Source of the DNA: an uncultured bacterium
Lineage (GTDB): Bacteria > Verrucomicrobiota > Lentisphaeria > Oligosphaerales > Oligosphaeraceae
NCBI GenBank assembly: GCA_900548225.1
Contig: URJM01000017.1
Span: 1 to 35,165, forward strand
DNA: 35,165 nt
Reading direction: 5' to 3'
The notes under the pieces are model-generated. The model searched no databases. It worked only from the letters and a program-made list of their open reading frames with translations, and was not told where the DNA came from. How positions within the stretch are numbered: position 1 is the stretch's first letter; each line of letters starts with the position of its first letter. The position numbers and the translations under genes were made by a program. Shown here in pieces: positions 23,669 to 31,609 of the stretch.

Positions 23669-23843
23669 CCGAATTAGGCCGGGGGAAGACCTGCGCCATG
23701 GGTGATTCTAGGCGTGGGTCCAGTGGCGGCCCTGGGGCGGGGGGCGGCGCTACCAGCCCTGGCGGGGGCATTTGCCGCGACGGAATCTGGCGGCGTCATC
23801 TATCCGGCGGCGGCAACAATCATTCCCCGATGGTGGAGACTCG

Positions 23844-23871
23844 TTGAAAAAAACTTCCCGCTTCTTATATT
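23844..23871 (+). promoter_or_regulatory. sigma70-type promoter of the YbjN-like gene
   Basis: TTGAAA (23844-23849) and TATATT (23866-23871) with a 16-bp spacer. It lies 61 nt before the start codon at 23933. The stretch before it (23669-23843) is GC-rich, without a credible gene. Confidence 0.6.
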
Positions 23872-23932
23872 CTGCAACAGGTTTTCTTTTTTCACAGTCA
23901 TCGCATCCCACATTTCACTTGGAGAATCACAC

Positions 23933-24409
23933 ATGAAGAACCTCTTCCTCTGCCTGTCGGCATTCATCCTCCTTTCCACCACCGCCGCCACCACCCTTCG
24001 CGCCGAAGCCGACCAGCGCATCAAGAAGGCACTTGACGAACTGGACGTCAAATACGTGATTGACGACGACGGCGACTACGCGATCACCATCGCATACGAG
24101 GCCGAGGGGCGTTCCCAACTGGTCTACGTCGTCTCCGAGACCGACAGTATCGAGGGGTTTGAGATTCGCGACATATTCAGCTATGCCGTCAGGGACAAGG
24201 CTCCCACCCTTGAGATGACAAGCGACCTGATGCGCACCTCCAACAAGTCCCTCATCGGCGCCTTTGAGATGACCTCCGGCGGAAACATCCTTTATATCGC
24301 CAAGATTCCCGCCAACCTGCCGCCGAAGCAGCTCCATGGGGTCATCCGTGCGGTCGCCGCCTACGCGGACGATGCGGAGAAGGAGATACTCGGCAGCGAC
24401 GAGCTCTAG
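23933..24409 (+). CDS. secreted YbjN-domain-like protein
   Basis: 158 aa with a clear Sec signal peptide (KNLFLCLSAFILLSTTAATTLRA, cleavage probably near residue 24-26). The mature part of about 130 residues begins DQRIKKALDELDVKYVIDDDGDY and shows the alternating strand/helix layout of YbjN/type III-chaperone-like domains (helix, strand pair around D-x-D-G-D, NKSLIGAFEM strand, LPPKQLH helix). No catalytic residues are apparent. GGAG stands 9 nt before ATG 23933. An in-frame extension to 23702 is open but GC-rich and precedes the promoter. Periplasmic location is likely; the role is unknown. Confidence 0.7.
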   Translation: MKNLFLCLSAFILLSTTAATTLRAEADQRIKKALDELDVKYVIDDDGDYAITIAYEAEGRSQLVYVVSETDSIEGFEIRDIFSYAVRDKAPTLEMTSDLMRTSNKSLIGAFEMTSGGNILYIAKIPANLPPKQLHGVIRAVAAYADDAEKEILGSDEL

Positions 24410-24440
24410 CCACCAGCCATCCACGCCCCGTCATCCAGCC

Positions 24441-24959
24441 ATGTCATTCCTTGAACTTGCAGCGCGCCGGTATTCCGTCCGCAAATACAGCGACCGTCCA
24501 GTCGAGAGCGCGAAGCTTGACTCAATCCTTCACGCCGCCTCCCTTGCGCCGACGGGGTGCAACTTCCAGCCGCAGCGGATTCTTCTTGTAGACGACCCGT
24601 CCCTTCTGTCGCGCCTTCGCAAGTGCACGGCGTGCCAGTTTGGCGCTCCTGCCACCTTCGTCGTCTGCTACGACTCCACCAGGTGCTGGCGCAATCCCGC
24701 CACGGGGGAGGGGATTGGCGTGATTGACGCCACGATTGTCGCGGACCACATGCAGCTGGAGGCAGTGGAGCAGGGTCTTGGGTGCTGCTGGGTAGCCTCC
24801 TTCGACCGTGATCTTCTCAAGAAGGAGCTTGGCATTCCCGAGGCGTATGTCCCCGTGGTCCTCATCCCCGTGGGCTATCCTGCCGAGGACTCGCATCCGA
24901 GCAGGATGCACTCCGAGCACAAGTCCGCCGAGGCCTTTGCCTCGCGCAACCACTTCTAG
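24441..24959 (+). CDS. nitroreductase family protein
   Basis: 172 aa, the short form of the FMN-dependent nitroreductase family. The N-terminal ARRYSVRKYSDRPV holds the FMN-phosphate-binding Arg/Ser pattern. APTGCNFQPQRI is the second FMN contact (normally APSxxNxQPW), and GLGCCWVASFD matches the conserved GLGxxW motif. It reduces nitro compounds, quinones or an unknown substrate using NAD(P)H. It starts 31 nt after the YbjN-like stop and ends 35 nt before the response-regulator gene. The ribosome site is weak. Confidence 0.85.
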   Translation: MSFLELAARRYSVRKYSDRPVESAKLDSILHAASLAPTGCNFQPQRILLVDDPSLLSRLRKCTACQFGAPATFVVCYDSTRCWRNPATGEGIGVIDATIVADHMQLEAVEQGLGCCWVASFDRDLLKKELGIPEAYVPVVLIPVGYPAEDSHPSRMHSEHKSAEAFASRNHF

Positions 24960-24994
24960 ACCAAGGCCGCCCTGCCCTGGCGGCGTGAACCACA

Positions 24995-25669
24995 ATGAGA
25001 GTCCTGCTGATAGAAGACGACCTGGCGACCAGCGAATTCATGAAGGCGGGCTTCGAGTCTGCGGGGTACACCGTCGCCACGGCGGAGACGGGCACCGACG
25101 GGCTCCTCAAGGCCAAGTCGGAGTCCTTCGACCTTGCGATCATCGACGTGATGCTGCCGGGCATGAACGGATTCGACGTGGTCAGGCATATACGCAAGTC
25201 GGGTCTGACGCTCCCCATCATCATGCTGAGCGCCCGAAGCGAGGAGGAGAACAAGATACGCGGCCTGGAGTGCGGGGCTGACGACTACCAGACCAAGCCC
25301 TTCTCGCTGACGGAGCTCCTGGCCAGGGCGAATGTGCAAATCAGGCGAAGCTCCTACGCCGCCGACCCAACCGAACTCAAGGTCGCAAATCTCCGGATGG
25401 ACTTGGTCGGAAGAAAGGTATACCGCGACGACACGAGGATCATCCTCCAGCCCCTGGAGTTCCAGCTCCTCGAATTCCTCATGCGCAACAAGGGGCGCGT
25501 GGTCTCAAGGACCACAATCATGGAGCATGTCTGGGAATACAACTTCGACCCGCACACGAATATCGTCGACTCGAGAATATGCCATCTGCGGGACAAGATT
25601 GACAAGAACTTCTCCCCGAAGCTGCTCCAGACCGTGCGCGGCTTCGGCTACGTCCTGGAGGAGCAGTAG
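24995..25669 (+). CDS. OmpR/PhoB-family response regulator
   Basis: 224 aa. The receiver domain (1-118) has the acidic pair E7/D8-D9, phosphoacceptor D51 (IIDVMLPG), S79 and K101 (TKPF). The C-terminal winged-helix domain (about 128-222) ends with TVRGFGYVLEE. Closest in style to CusR/PmrA-like regulators. It is followed 17 nt later by its histidine kinase and then by a membrane sulfatase and DgkA, which suggests that the pair controls envelope-lipid modification. That role is inferred from neighbours. Confidence 0.93.
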   Translation: MRVLLIEDDLATSEFMKAGFESAGYTVATAETGTDGLLKAKSESFDLAIIDVMLPGMNGFDVVRHIRKSGLTLPIIMLSARSEEENKIRGLECGADDYQTKPFSLTELLARANVQIRRSSYAADPTELKVANLRMDLVGRKVYRDDTRIILQPLEFQLLEFLMRNKGRVVSRTTIMEHVWEYNFDPHTNIVDSRICHLRDKIDKNFSPKLLQTVRGFGYVLEEQ

Positions 25670-25686
25670 CCGACCAGGCGCGCCTG

Positions 25687-27348
25687 ATGGAGAACCGGCC
25701 AGCCAATAGCACCCGCACGGGTGGAGACTCCCAGTGGAGGGGGACGCTCAGGCTGCGCACAGTAAAGTTCTTCCTCTGCGGAACAGCCGCAATCCTCCTG
25801 GTGAGCCTCCTGCTCATCTACTGGACGCAGAGCAGGTTCCTCTACAACGGCGCAAGGGAGTCGCTCCTCAACTACAGCGGCGAATTCTACTACGAATATC
25901 TCACACAGCAGGACGAACCGCCGGACGGAATCCCGGTCGCACCGAGGGAATTGCCGCTGGGATGCCTTGAACGACTCCACTACGGCGGCGCCACGCCCAT
26001 CACGCCGCTGGCCGGATACTACTCGAAGGACCAGGACAGATACTACGTCGCAGGACTCAGAAACCACCAGACCCTCCTGGCAACATACGACGCAGCCTCC
26101 AACTCGATTGTCTCCGAAACCCCATGCGACCCGGCGGGGGCGCTCTCGCACATCGACCGGGAATTCAACGAAGAGTCATACTCCATGGGCAGAAACAACC
26201 TGTACCTGCTCCTAATGGACGAACGCGGGGACGTGGGGGCGTGCTCGTACTTCGACAAGGCGCACCTCAAGGCGTTCTCAATGCTCTTCGAGGAGGAACC
26301 GCCGCGAAACGGCTTCCACAGAATCCGGACAGACAACGGGCCAATCCTGGCGCACACGCGGAGAATCTACGACGGGAACTACCTGGTCGTCGCACAGAGC
26401 ACCTCCGAAATCGAGGAGAACCTCCGGCACCTTATGCTGCTCTTCCTCCTTGTATTCGTCCTCTTCGTCCCGCTGGAATTCCTCGTGGCGGTCATCTTCA
26501 GCAGGAGAATCTCACGGAGAATCCTCCATATAGGGGACATGGCGGACGAGATTGCGCGGGGGAACTTCTCGATGCGCCTGGAGAGCGAGAGCGGAATCAG
26601 CGAAATCGAGAAGCTCGTCGCCACATTCAACCACATGACCGACAACACCCAGAAGCTCCTCACCGAGCTCCAGGATGTCACCGACGACATCGCCCACGAC
26701 CTCAGGACGCCCCTGACGCGGATGAAGGCGCGTGCCGAGCTCCAGATGATCAACGCAAGGGACAGGGACTTCGCGGCGCTTGTCGCCGAGGAGTGCGACG
26801 AGCTGCTCTCGACCATCAACACGATGCTTGAAATCACGCGCATTGAAAAGCGCTTCGACAAGGCAAGGTGCCAGGATGTGGATGTGCGAAGCGTGCTCCG
26901 GAAGCTGACGGAGGCCTTCTCCACCCTTGCGGAGGACAAGGGCATCCGGCTTGTCCTAAATCTTCCGGAGACGGAAGTCACGATGAAATGCCAGGAGAGG
27001 CGGCTGGAGCAGATGGTCGCGAACCTCCTTGACAACGCCCTCAAATACACTCCCCCGGGCGGCAGGGTGGCAGTCACGCTCGCGAAGGGCGCCAGTGAAA
27101 TCATCCTCACGGTCGCAGACACGGGCGGCGGAATCCCCAAGGAGGACCTGCCAAAGATATTCGACAGGTTCTTCAGGGGTGACGCCAGCCGCAGCAAGCC
27201 TGGAAACGGCCTCGGGCTCAGCATGGTGCGCGCGGTCGCAGAGTCCCTCGGAGGACAGGTCCAGGCAGAATGCCCCCCGGAAGGCGGCACGGTATTCCAG
27301 CTGCGCTTCCCCGTCGGCGGCCAATGCTGCCCGCCTTCCACGGGATGA
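25687..27348 (+). CDS. membrane sensor histidine kinase
   Basis: 553 aa. TM1 at about 34-58 (FFLCGTAAILLVSLLLIYW) and TM2 at about 245-268 (LMLLFLLVFVLFVPLEFLVAV) enclose a periplasmic sensor region of roughly 185 residues. A HAMP linker (RRISRRILHIGDMADEIARG) leads to the HisKA domain with phospho-acceptor H337 (IAHDLRTPL). The HATPase domain has the N box around N450 (DNALKYT), G1 (DTGGGIP) and G2 (GNGLGLSMV). All catalytic boxes are intact. The cognate partner is the regulator immediately upstream. The sensor region has no domain that I can name. Confidence 0.93.
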   Translation: MENRPANSTRTGGDSQWRGTLRLRTVKFFLCGTAAILLVSLLLIYWTQSRFLYNGARESLLNYSGEFYYEYLTQQDEPPDGIPVAPRELPLGCLERLHYGGATPITPLAGYYSKDQDRYYVAGLRNHQTLLATYDAASNSIVSETPCDPAGALSHIDREFNEESYSMGRNNLYLLLMDERGDVGACSYFDKAHLKAFSMLFEEEPPRNGFHRIRTDNGPILAHTRRIYDGNYLVVAQSTSEIEENLRHLMLLFLLVFVLFVPLEFLVAVIFSRRISRRILHIGDMADEIARGNFSMRLESESGISEIEKLVATFNHMTDNTQKLLTELQDVTDDIAHDLRTPLTRMKARAELQMINARDRDFAALVAEECDELLSTINTMLEITRIEKRFDKARCQDVDVRSVLRKLTEAFSTLAEDKGIRLVLNLPETEVTMKCQERRLEQMVANLLDNALKYTPPGGRVAVTLAKGASEIILTVADTGGGIPKEDLPKIFDRFFRGDASRSKPGNGLGLSMVRAVAESLGGQVQAECPPEGGTVFQLRFPVGGQCCPPSTG

Positions 27349-27376
27349 TTGCCAATTGATAATAATCCTGTAATAT
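27349..27376 (+). promoter_or_regulatory. possible promoter of the YejM-like gene
   Basis: TTGCCA (27349-27354) and TAATAT (27371-27376), 16-bp spacer, directly behind the kinase stop and 73 nt before the next start. The local DNA is much more AT-rich than the flanking genes. Confidence 0.45.
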
Positions 27377-27449
27377 TCATGCAATGTCTCCGGCGTAGAA
27401 TAAGGCAAAGTCACAAGCAAGACGCCTTTTCCACCCCCGGCAAGACAAG

Positions 27450-29357
27450 ATGCAAGACAGGAAATCCCTCTATAGCCGAAGCTGCATATTCTTCGGAGTC
27501 CACTACCTGATACTCCTCCTGGTGTTCATGGTCTTCACCGGGGCCTACGGATATCCAGGAGGATTCTGGCAGGGGCTTTGGATGACCATCGCGACCCTCA
27601 CCTACCCCATCATATACCTGCTCCCAGGCGCGGGGGCCACATGGCTCCTCCTCCTCTCAAGACGGCGCGGAATGCACCTCGCCGCCGCGGCTGTCGCCGT
27701 CGCATGGACCTCATTCCTGGAGCTGCTGCTTGTAGTCGACATGGTTGTCCTCCACAACTGGGGATACCACATCAACGGCCTCGTCATCAACCTGATGCTC
27801 ACTCCAGGGGGCTTCTCCGCGATGGGGCTTGACGCGGCGACAATCGTCCCCTCCAGCCTCCTCGTCCTGGTCTTCCTCGCCCTGAACATCCTGATGGCAG
27901 CCGCCACCTGCAAGTGGCGCAGGCTCGACCCGGCCCTGGAGGCAATGCGGAACATCCGCCCCTGGAAGACCTGGACCGCCTGCGCACTCGCCATCGCACT
28001 CTTCGTCTCCTCCCTCTTCATCCAGGGCGTCTCCGACTTCTTCCGCAGGAAGGAGGTGCTTTCCGCGACGGCGGGCTATCCGGTCACCTTCACAATCCGC
28101 ATCCGCAGATTCATGAAGAAGCTCGGCTTCACGCAGCCGCCCCGGGAGGACACGCCGTTCGATGACGAGAGCGACAGGGTCAGCGCGCTGAACTACCCGG
28201 AACGCCCAATCCAGCGCGAGACTCCCGAGACACCCCTGAACATCATCTGGCTCACATCGGAGTCACTGCGCGCAGACCACCTGAATGCCAGGACAATGCC
28301 CAACGCCTGGAGGCTCGCCGGGCAAGGCGTCCACGCAACCGACCACTACAGCGGCGGACACGGCACCAGGAATGCAATGTTCTCAATGTTCTACGGGCTC
28401 TACGGCAACAACTGGAACAGCTTCCTTAACGCCAGGCGTGGGCCGCTACTCTTCGACTGGCTCAGGGAGGACGGATACATCTTCAACGTCCAGACCTCCG
28501 CACGCTTCACATACCCTGAATTCGACCAGACAATCTTCGCGTCAATCCCATCCGGAGACATGAAGGAGATGGACAGCAGCGACCCATCCTGGGTCCGGGA
28601 CGTCAAGGCCGTCGACAGAATCCTCGGATTCCTGGAGGCGCGCGCCGCCGACGGCAAGCCCTTCTTCTGCTTCCAGTTCTTCGAAGGCACCCACGCCCCG
28701 TATAACTTCGACCCGGAACGCCCGCTCATCAAGGAGTACATGCCGAAAATCAACTACGCGACCGTCTCCGACGAGGATGCGCAGCTGCTCTACAACCGCC
28801 AGGTGAACGCCGCCCACGACATCGACAGGCAGATCGGGAGAATCCTGGACTTCCTCGAGAGACACCCGGAGGTCAGGGAAAGGACTATCATCGTCATCAA
28901 CGGGGACCACGGCGAGGAGTTCTATGAAAAGGGTCGCCTAGGCCACAACTCCACATTCGTCGACGAACAGCTCAAGACCCCCCTGGTGATCACAATCCCG
29001 GGCGTTGAACACAGGACTGTCGCACACAGGACACACCACACGGACATCATACCGACAATCGCGCCGTTCCTCGGAGTCAAAAACCCGCCAAAGGACTACA
29101 GTGTGGGGGAAAGCATCCTCGACGATGGCTACGACAGGCAGTTCTACGTCTCATGCGGATGGAAGCTGGATTGCTTCATCACAAGGGAATACAAGTACAT
29201 CCTGCCGACAGGAACCGGGGCAAAATACTACGGGCGAAACCTCTCCACCGGAGATGACAAGCCCCTCGGGGACGACGGGGAGTTCCTCAGAAGGTACGCG
29301 AAGATGCTCGTCCAGGCAAACCACGACATGATGAGATTCGTGAAGAAGGGAAAGTAA
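27450..29357 (+). CDS. YejM/PbgA-like membrane sulfatase-family protein
   Basis: 635 aa. The N-terminal about 195 residues form five hydrophobic helices (DUF3413-like), followed by a soluble alkaline-phosphatase-superfamily domain. That domain begins NIIWLTSESLRADHL (metal-binding Glu) and contains SGGHGTRNAMFSMFYGLYG, where the Thr is the nucleophile-equivalent residue. It also has GDHGEEFYEKGRLGHNSTF with the Asp, His and His metal ligands, so the metal site is complete. This is the layout of YejM/PbgA and of lipid A or glycan phosphoethanolamine/phosphoglycerol transferases. The presence of dgkA 11 nt downstream and a two-component system upstream favours an enzyme that transfers a phospholipid head group and releases diacylglycerol, but a YejM-like regulatory, non-catalytic role is possible. 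Confidence 0.85.
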   Translation: MQDRKSLYSRSCIFFGVHYLILLLVFMVFTGAYGYPGGFWQGLWMTIATLTYPIIYLLPGAGATWLLLLSRRRGMHLAAAAVAVAWTSFLELLLVVDMVVLHNWGYHINGLVINLMLTPGGFSAMGLDAATIVPSSLLVLVFLALNILMAAATCKWRRLDPALEAMRNIRPWKTWTACALAIALFVSSLFIQGVSDFFRRKEVLSATAGYPVTFTIRIRRFMKKLGFTQPPREDTPFDDESDRVSALNYPERPIQRETPETPLNIIWLTSESLRADHLNARTMPNAWRLAGQGVHATDHYSGGHGTRNAMFSMFYGLYGNNWNSFLNARRGPLLFDWLREDGYIFNVQTSARFTYPEFDQTIFASIPSGDMKEMDSSDPSWVRDVKAVDRILGFLEARAADGKPFFCFQFFEGTHAPYNFDPERPLIKEYMPKINYATVSDEDAQLLYNRQVNAAHDIDRQIGRILDFLERHPEVRERTIIVINGDHGEEFYEKGRLGHNSTFVDEQLKTPLVITIPGVEHRTVAHRTHHTDIIPTIAPFLGVKNPPKDYSVGESILDDGYDRQFYVSCGWKLDCFITREYKYILPTGTGAKYYGRNLSTGDDKPLGDDGEFLRRYAKMLVQANHDMMRFVKKGK

Positions 29358-29368
29358 AGGAGGATACC

Positions 29369-29797
29369 ATGGACGAGGAGACAAGCGGCAGGGGCGCCGG
29401 GCAGCCACAGGAGAAGCCACGCAGGTGCCACGGGGTCAAGCACTTCTTCGCGGCATTCGGCTACTCCATGGACGGCCTGAAGGCCGCCTTCAAGAACGAG
29501 TCCGCATTCCGCCAGGAGACCCTCCTGCAAATCCTCAATGTCGCACTGGCGCTGGCCCTCCGGCTGCCTTGGCAGACACGGGCGCTCCTGATATCCCTCG
29601 GATTCATCCTGCTGACGACCGAGCTGCTGAATTCCGCCCTGGAAGCCCTCACAAACCTCGCGTCGCCGGAGTGGCACCCCCTTGCAAAGCGCGCGAAGGA
29701 CATGGGAAGCGCCGCGGTATTCGTCATGCTGGTTGCACTCGGCACGGCCTGGGCAATCGCCATCCTCCGGACGGCCGGCTGGGCGCCAGGCGCGTAA
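29369..29797 (+). CDS. dgkA: diacylglycerol kinase (DgkA family)
   Basis: 142 aa with three membrane helices. The catalytic signature is ELLNSALEALTNLASPEWHPLAKRAKDMGSAAV in family terms: Glu, Asn, the His-x3-KRAKD and GSAAV elements are all present. The hydrophilic N-terminal tail (about 25 residues) is rich in Glu, Gly and Arg. Phosphorylates diacylglycerol to phosphatidic acid, recycling the by-product of head-group transfer. AGGAGG lies 8 nt before ATG 29369, 11 nt after the YejM-like stop, so the two genes are surely cotranscribed. Confidence 0.92.
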   Translation: MDEETSGRGAGQPQEKPRRCHGVKHFFAAFGYSMDGLKAAFKNESAFRQETLLQILNVALALALRLPWQTRALLISLGFILLTTELLNSALEALTNLASPEWHPLAKRAKDMGSAAVFVMLVALGTAWAIAILRTAGWAPGA

Positions 29798-29802
29798 TTG
29801 TC

Positions 29803-29836
29803 ATTATAACTATCTGCACTGCAAGCGGTTATACTA
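29803..29836. terminator. weak AT-rich hairpin between convergent genes
   Basis: TATAAC (29805-29810) pairs with GTTATA (29828-29833) around a 17-nt loop, followed by CTATTTT on the + strand. It sits exactly between the dgkA stop and the stop of the convergent sigma54 activator. Stem stability is low, so termination is plausible but unproven. Confidence 0.35.
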
Positions 29837-31342
29837 TTTTCCAAGCCCCGCCTTGTTGAGCCTGTAGTTCATCATACGCGGGGAGACTCCCAGTTCCCGG
29901 CCGGCGGCGGCGCGGTTTCCGTCGTGCCGCCTGAGCGCGTTCTCCAGGATTTTCCTCTCGACTGCGGCGAGCTGCTCCTCCAGGGTGAGGTGTTCGTCCG
30001 GGTGGTATGGGTCTTCATTGAACTCGGGGCTTTGGAGCGCCGGCGGCAGGTTGTATCCGTGGATGCAGTCGTCCTTGCACGTGAGGACCGCCCTTTCGAT
30101 GCAATTTTCCAGTTCCCGCACGTTTCCCGGCCAGGAGTATGCCTGCAGCATGTTCGCGGCCGGCGAGGAAATCCGCGTGATTCTCTTTCCGTATTTCGCG
30201 CTCATCTTCGAGAGGAAGTGCTGCGCAAGGAGGATGATGTCCCCGCCGCGGGCGGCCAGGTCGGGCATGACAATCGGGAAGACCGAGAGCCGGTAGTAGA
30301 GGTCTTCCCTGAAAAGCTTCTTCTGCATCAAATCCTCCAGGTTGCGGCTGGTCGCCGCTATGAACCGGACGTCGCTGTGTATCTCCTCGTTGGAACCGAC
30401 GCGGGAGAATGTGCGTTCCTGAAGAAAGCGAAGCAGCTTGACCTGGACGGGAATCGACAGGTCGCCGATTTCGTCAAGGAAGAGGGTGCCGCCATTGGCC
30501 GCCTCCGCACGGCCGATGCGCCTCTCGCGGGCGTCGGTGAAGGCCCCCTTCTCATGGCCGAAAAGCTCCGACTCCACAAGGGCCTCCGGCAATGCGGCAC
30601 AGTTGAGGACGACAAAGGGCTTGTCCTTCCTCAGTGAAAGACCCTGTATCGCCTTGGCGACAAGCTCCTTGCCCGTGCCGCTGGCACCTCTGATCAACAC
30701 CGTGGCGTCGCTGGGCGCAACCTGGTGGATCTGCTCGTAGACCGCGCGCATGTCCTTGCAGTCGCCTATGAGCTTGCCGGGATTGCAGGGAAGCATGTCC
30801 CTGAGCTGACGGTTCTCCTCGATAAGGGCGTCACGCTCCGCACACTCCTCGCGGCATGCGGCGGCTGCCTCCGCGGTGATGTTGGCGATGATCTCCAGGA
30901 AGGCCACGTCCTTCACCAGCGCACCTGTGTCGGAACGCATCTCGCAGTCCACCGAAAGAGTCCCCACGACCTGCCCCAGATAGATGAGGGGCACGCAGAT
31001 GAAGGAGACCGCCTCGTTGCCGGCGCGGCTCCGGGTCTTGTTCAGAAAACGCTGGTCCTTGCGGACATCCAGCACAACCTCGGACTTGCCGGTCTTCGCA
31101 ACCAGCCCGGTAATGCCCTCGCCTATCCGGTAACGGCCAAGCGCACGCTCCTCGGCATTCAATGTCCGGGTGCTGGCCTCGATCCGAAGCTCGTCCCCCT
31201 CCAGCAGGGCAAAGGTCCCCCGCTTCATCCCAAGGCCACGCTCCAATATCTCTATCACCTCCTCCAGAAGACGACGCACGTTGCGCTCACGGACGACAAC
31301 CGACGTGACCTCGCGCAATATCGCTATCTCGTGTGAAACCAT
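29834..31342 (-). CDS. NifA-like sigma54-dependent activator (GAF-AAA+-Fis)
   Basis: 502 aa from ATG 31342 (GAGG 8 nt upstream). An N-terminal GAF domain covers about 10-170. The central AAA+ domain (about 195-430) has Walker A GASGTGKE, the sigma54-contact loop GAFTDA (canonical GAFTGA), Walker B GGTLFLDEIGD and the arginine-finger region FREDLYYRL. The C-terminal Fis-type helix-turn-helix is RAAAGRELGVSPRMMNYRLNKAG. It remodels RNA polymerase-sigma54 at promoters with upstream enhancer sites. A sigma54 promoter precedes the gene itself, and two others precede the GXGXG gene and gdhA, so it most likely runs a nitrogen-assimilation regulon with autoregulation. The GAF ligand is unknown; NifA GAF domains often sense 2-oxoglutarate. 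No nif genes are in the window. Confidence 0.9.
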   Translation of the reverse strand: MVSHEIAILREVTSVVVRERNVRRLLEEVIEILERGLGMKRGTFALLEGDELRIEASTRTLNAEERALGRYRIGEGITGLVAKTGKSEVVLDVRKDQRFLNKTRSRAGNEAVSFICVPLIYLGQVVGTLSVDCEMRSDTGALVKDVAFLEIIANITAEAAAACREECAERDALIEENRQLRDMLPCNPGKLIGDCKDMRAVYEQIHQVAPSDATVLIRGASGTGKELVAKAIQGLSLRKDKPFVVLNCAALPEALVESELFGHEKGAFTDARERRIGRAEAANGGTLFLDEIGDLSIPVQVKLLRFLQERTFSRVGSNEEIHSDVRFIAATSRNLEDLMQKKLFREDLYYRLSVFPIVMPDLAARGGDIILLAQHFLSKMSAKYGKRITRISSPAANMLQAYSWPGNVRELENCIERAVLTCKDDCIHGYNLPPALQSPEFNEDPYHPDEHLTLEEQLAAVERKILENALRRHDGNRAAAGRELGVSPRMMNYRLNKAGLGK

Positions 31343-31425
31343 AAGGATGACCTCAATTGACTGAAATGACGGCAGTAAATGAGACGATGACAAAAAATGT
31401 AATCATCGGAGGGACTGGACGGCAG

Positions 31426-31447
31426 AAAAGCAAGCGGCGTGCCAGAA
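31426..31447 (-). promoter_or_regulatory. sigma54 promoter of the activator gene
   Basis: On the minus strand: CTGGCACG, CCGC, then TTGCTTTT, a perfect match to YTGGCACG-N4-TTGCW. The invariant GG (31443-31442) and GC (31431-31430) are separated by 10 bp as required. Transcription would start near 31420, giving a leader of about 78 nt before ATG 31342. Confidence 0.85.
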
Positions 31448-31494
31448 TGACATCCCAAAACAGCGCAAAGGAATGTAAATCACGGCACGAAAAG

Positions 31495-31511
31495 GTTACA
31501 GATTATGTAAC
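31495..31511. promoter_or_regulatory. enhancer palindrome GTTACA-N5-TGTAAC
   Basis: GTTACA (31495-31500), GATTA, TGTAAC (31506-31511): a perfect 6-bp palindrome. It lies roughly midway between the two divergent sigma54 promoters (about 50 bp from each -24 element). The same core recurs at 32194-32208 before gdhA. Isolated TGTAA half-sites occur near 31398 and 31474. A probable binding site of the activator encoded alongside. Confidence 0.7.
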
Positions 31512-31552
31512 TGACTGGATTCCAGAAGAGTAGGCGCACCTCCGTCAGCGGC

Positions 31553-31573
31553 TCTTGGCATGGCGCTTGCTTT
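31553..31573 (+). promoter_or_regulatory. sigma54 promoter of the GXGXG gene
   Basis: TTGGCATG, GCGC, then TTGCTTT; GG at 31557-31558 and GC at 31569-31570, 10 bp between. Start near 31581, about 29 nt before ATG 31610. The only departure from consensus is T for C in GGCACG. Confidence 0.85.
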
Positions 31574-31609
31574 CCACGGGAAAGCTCCCGAGAAGAAAAG
31601 AGGTGCGAC

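Noticed and set aside
23711..23770. G-quadruplex in the G-rich stretch
   Set aside because: Only two or three adequate G-runs are close enough together; the fourth run is too distant for a confident motif.
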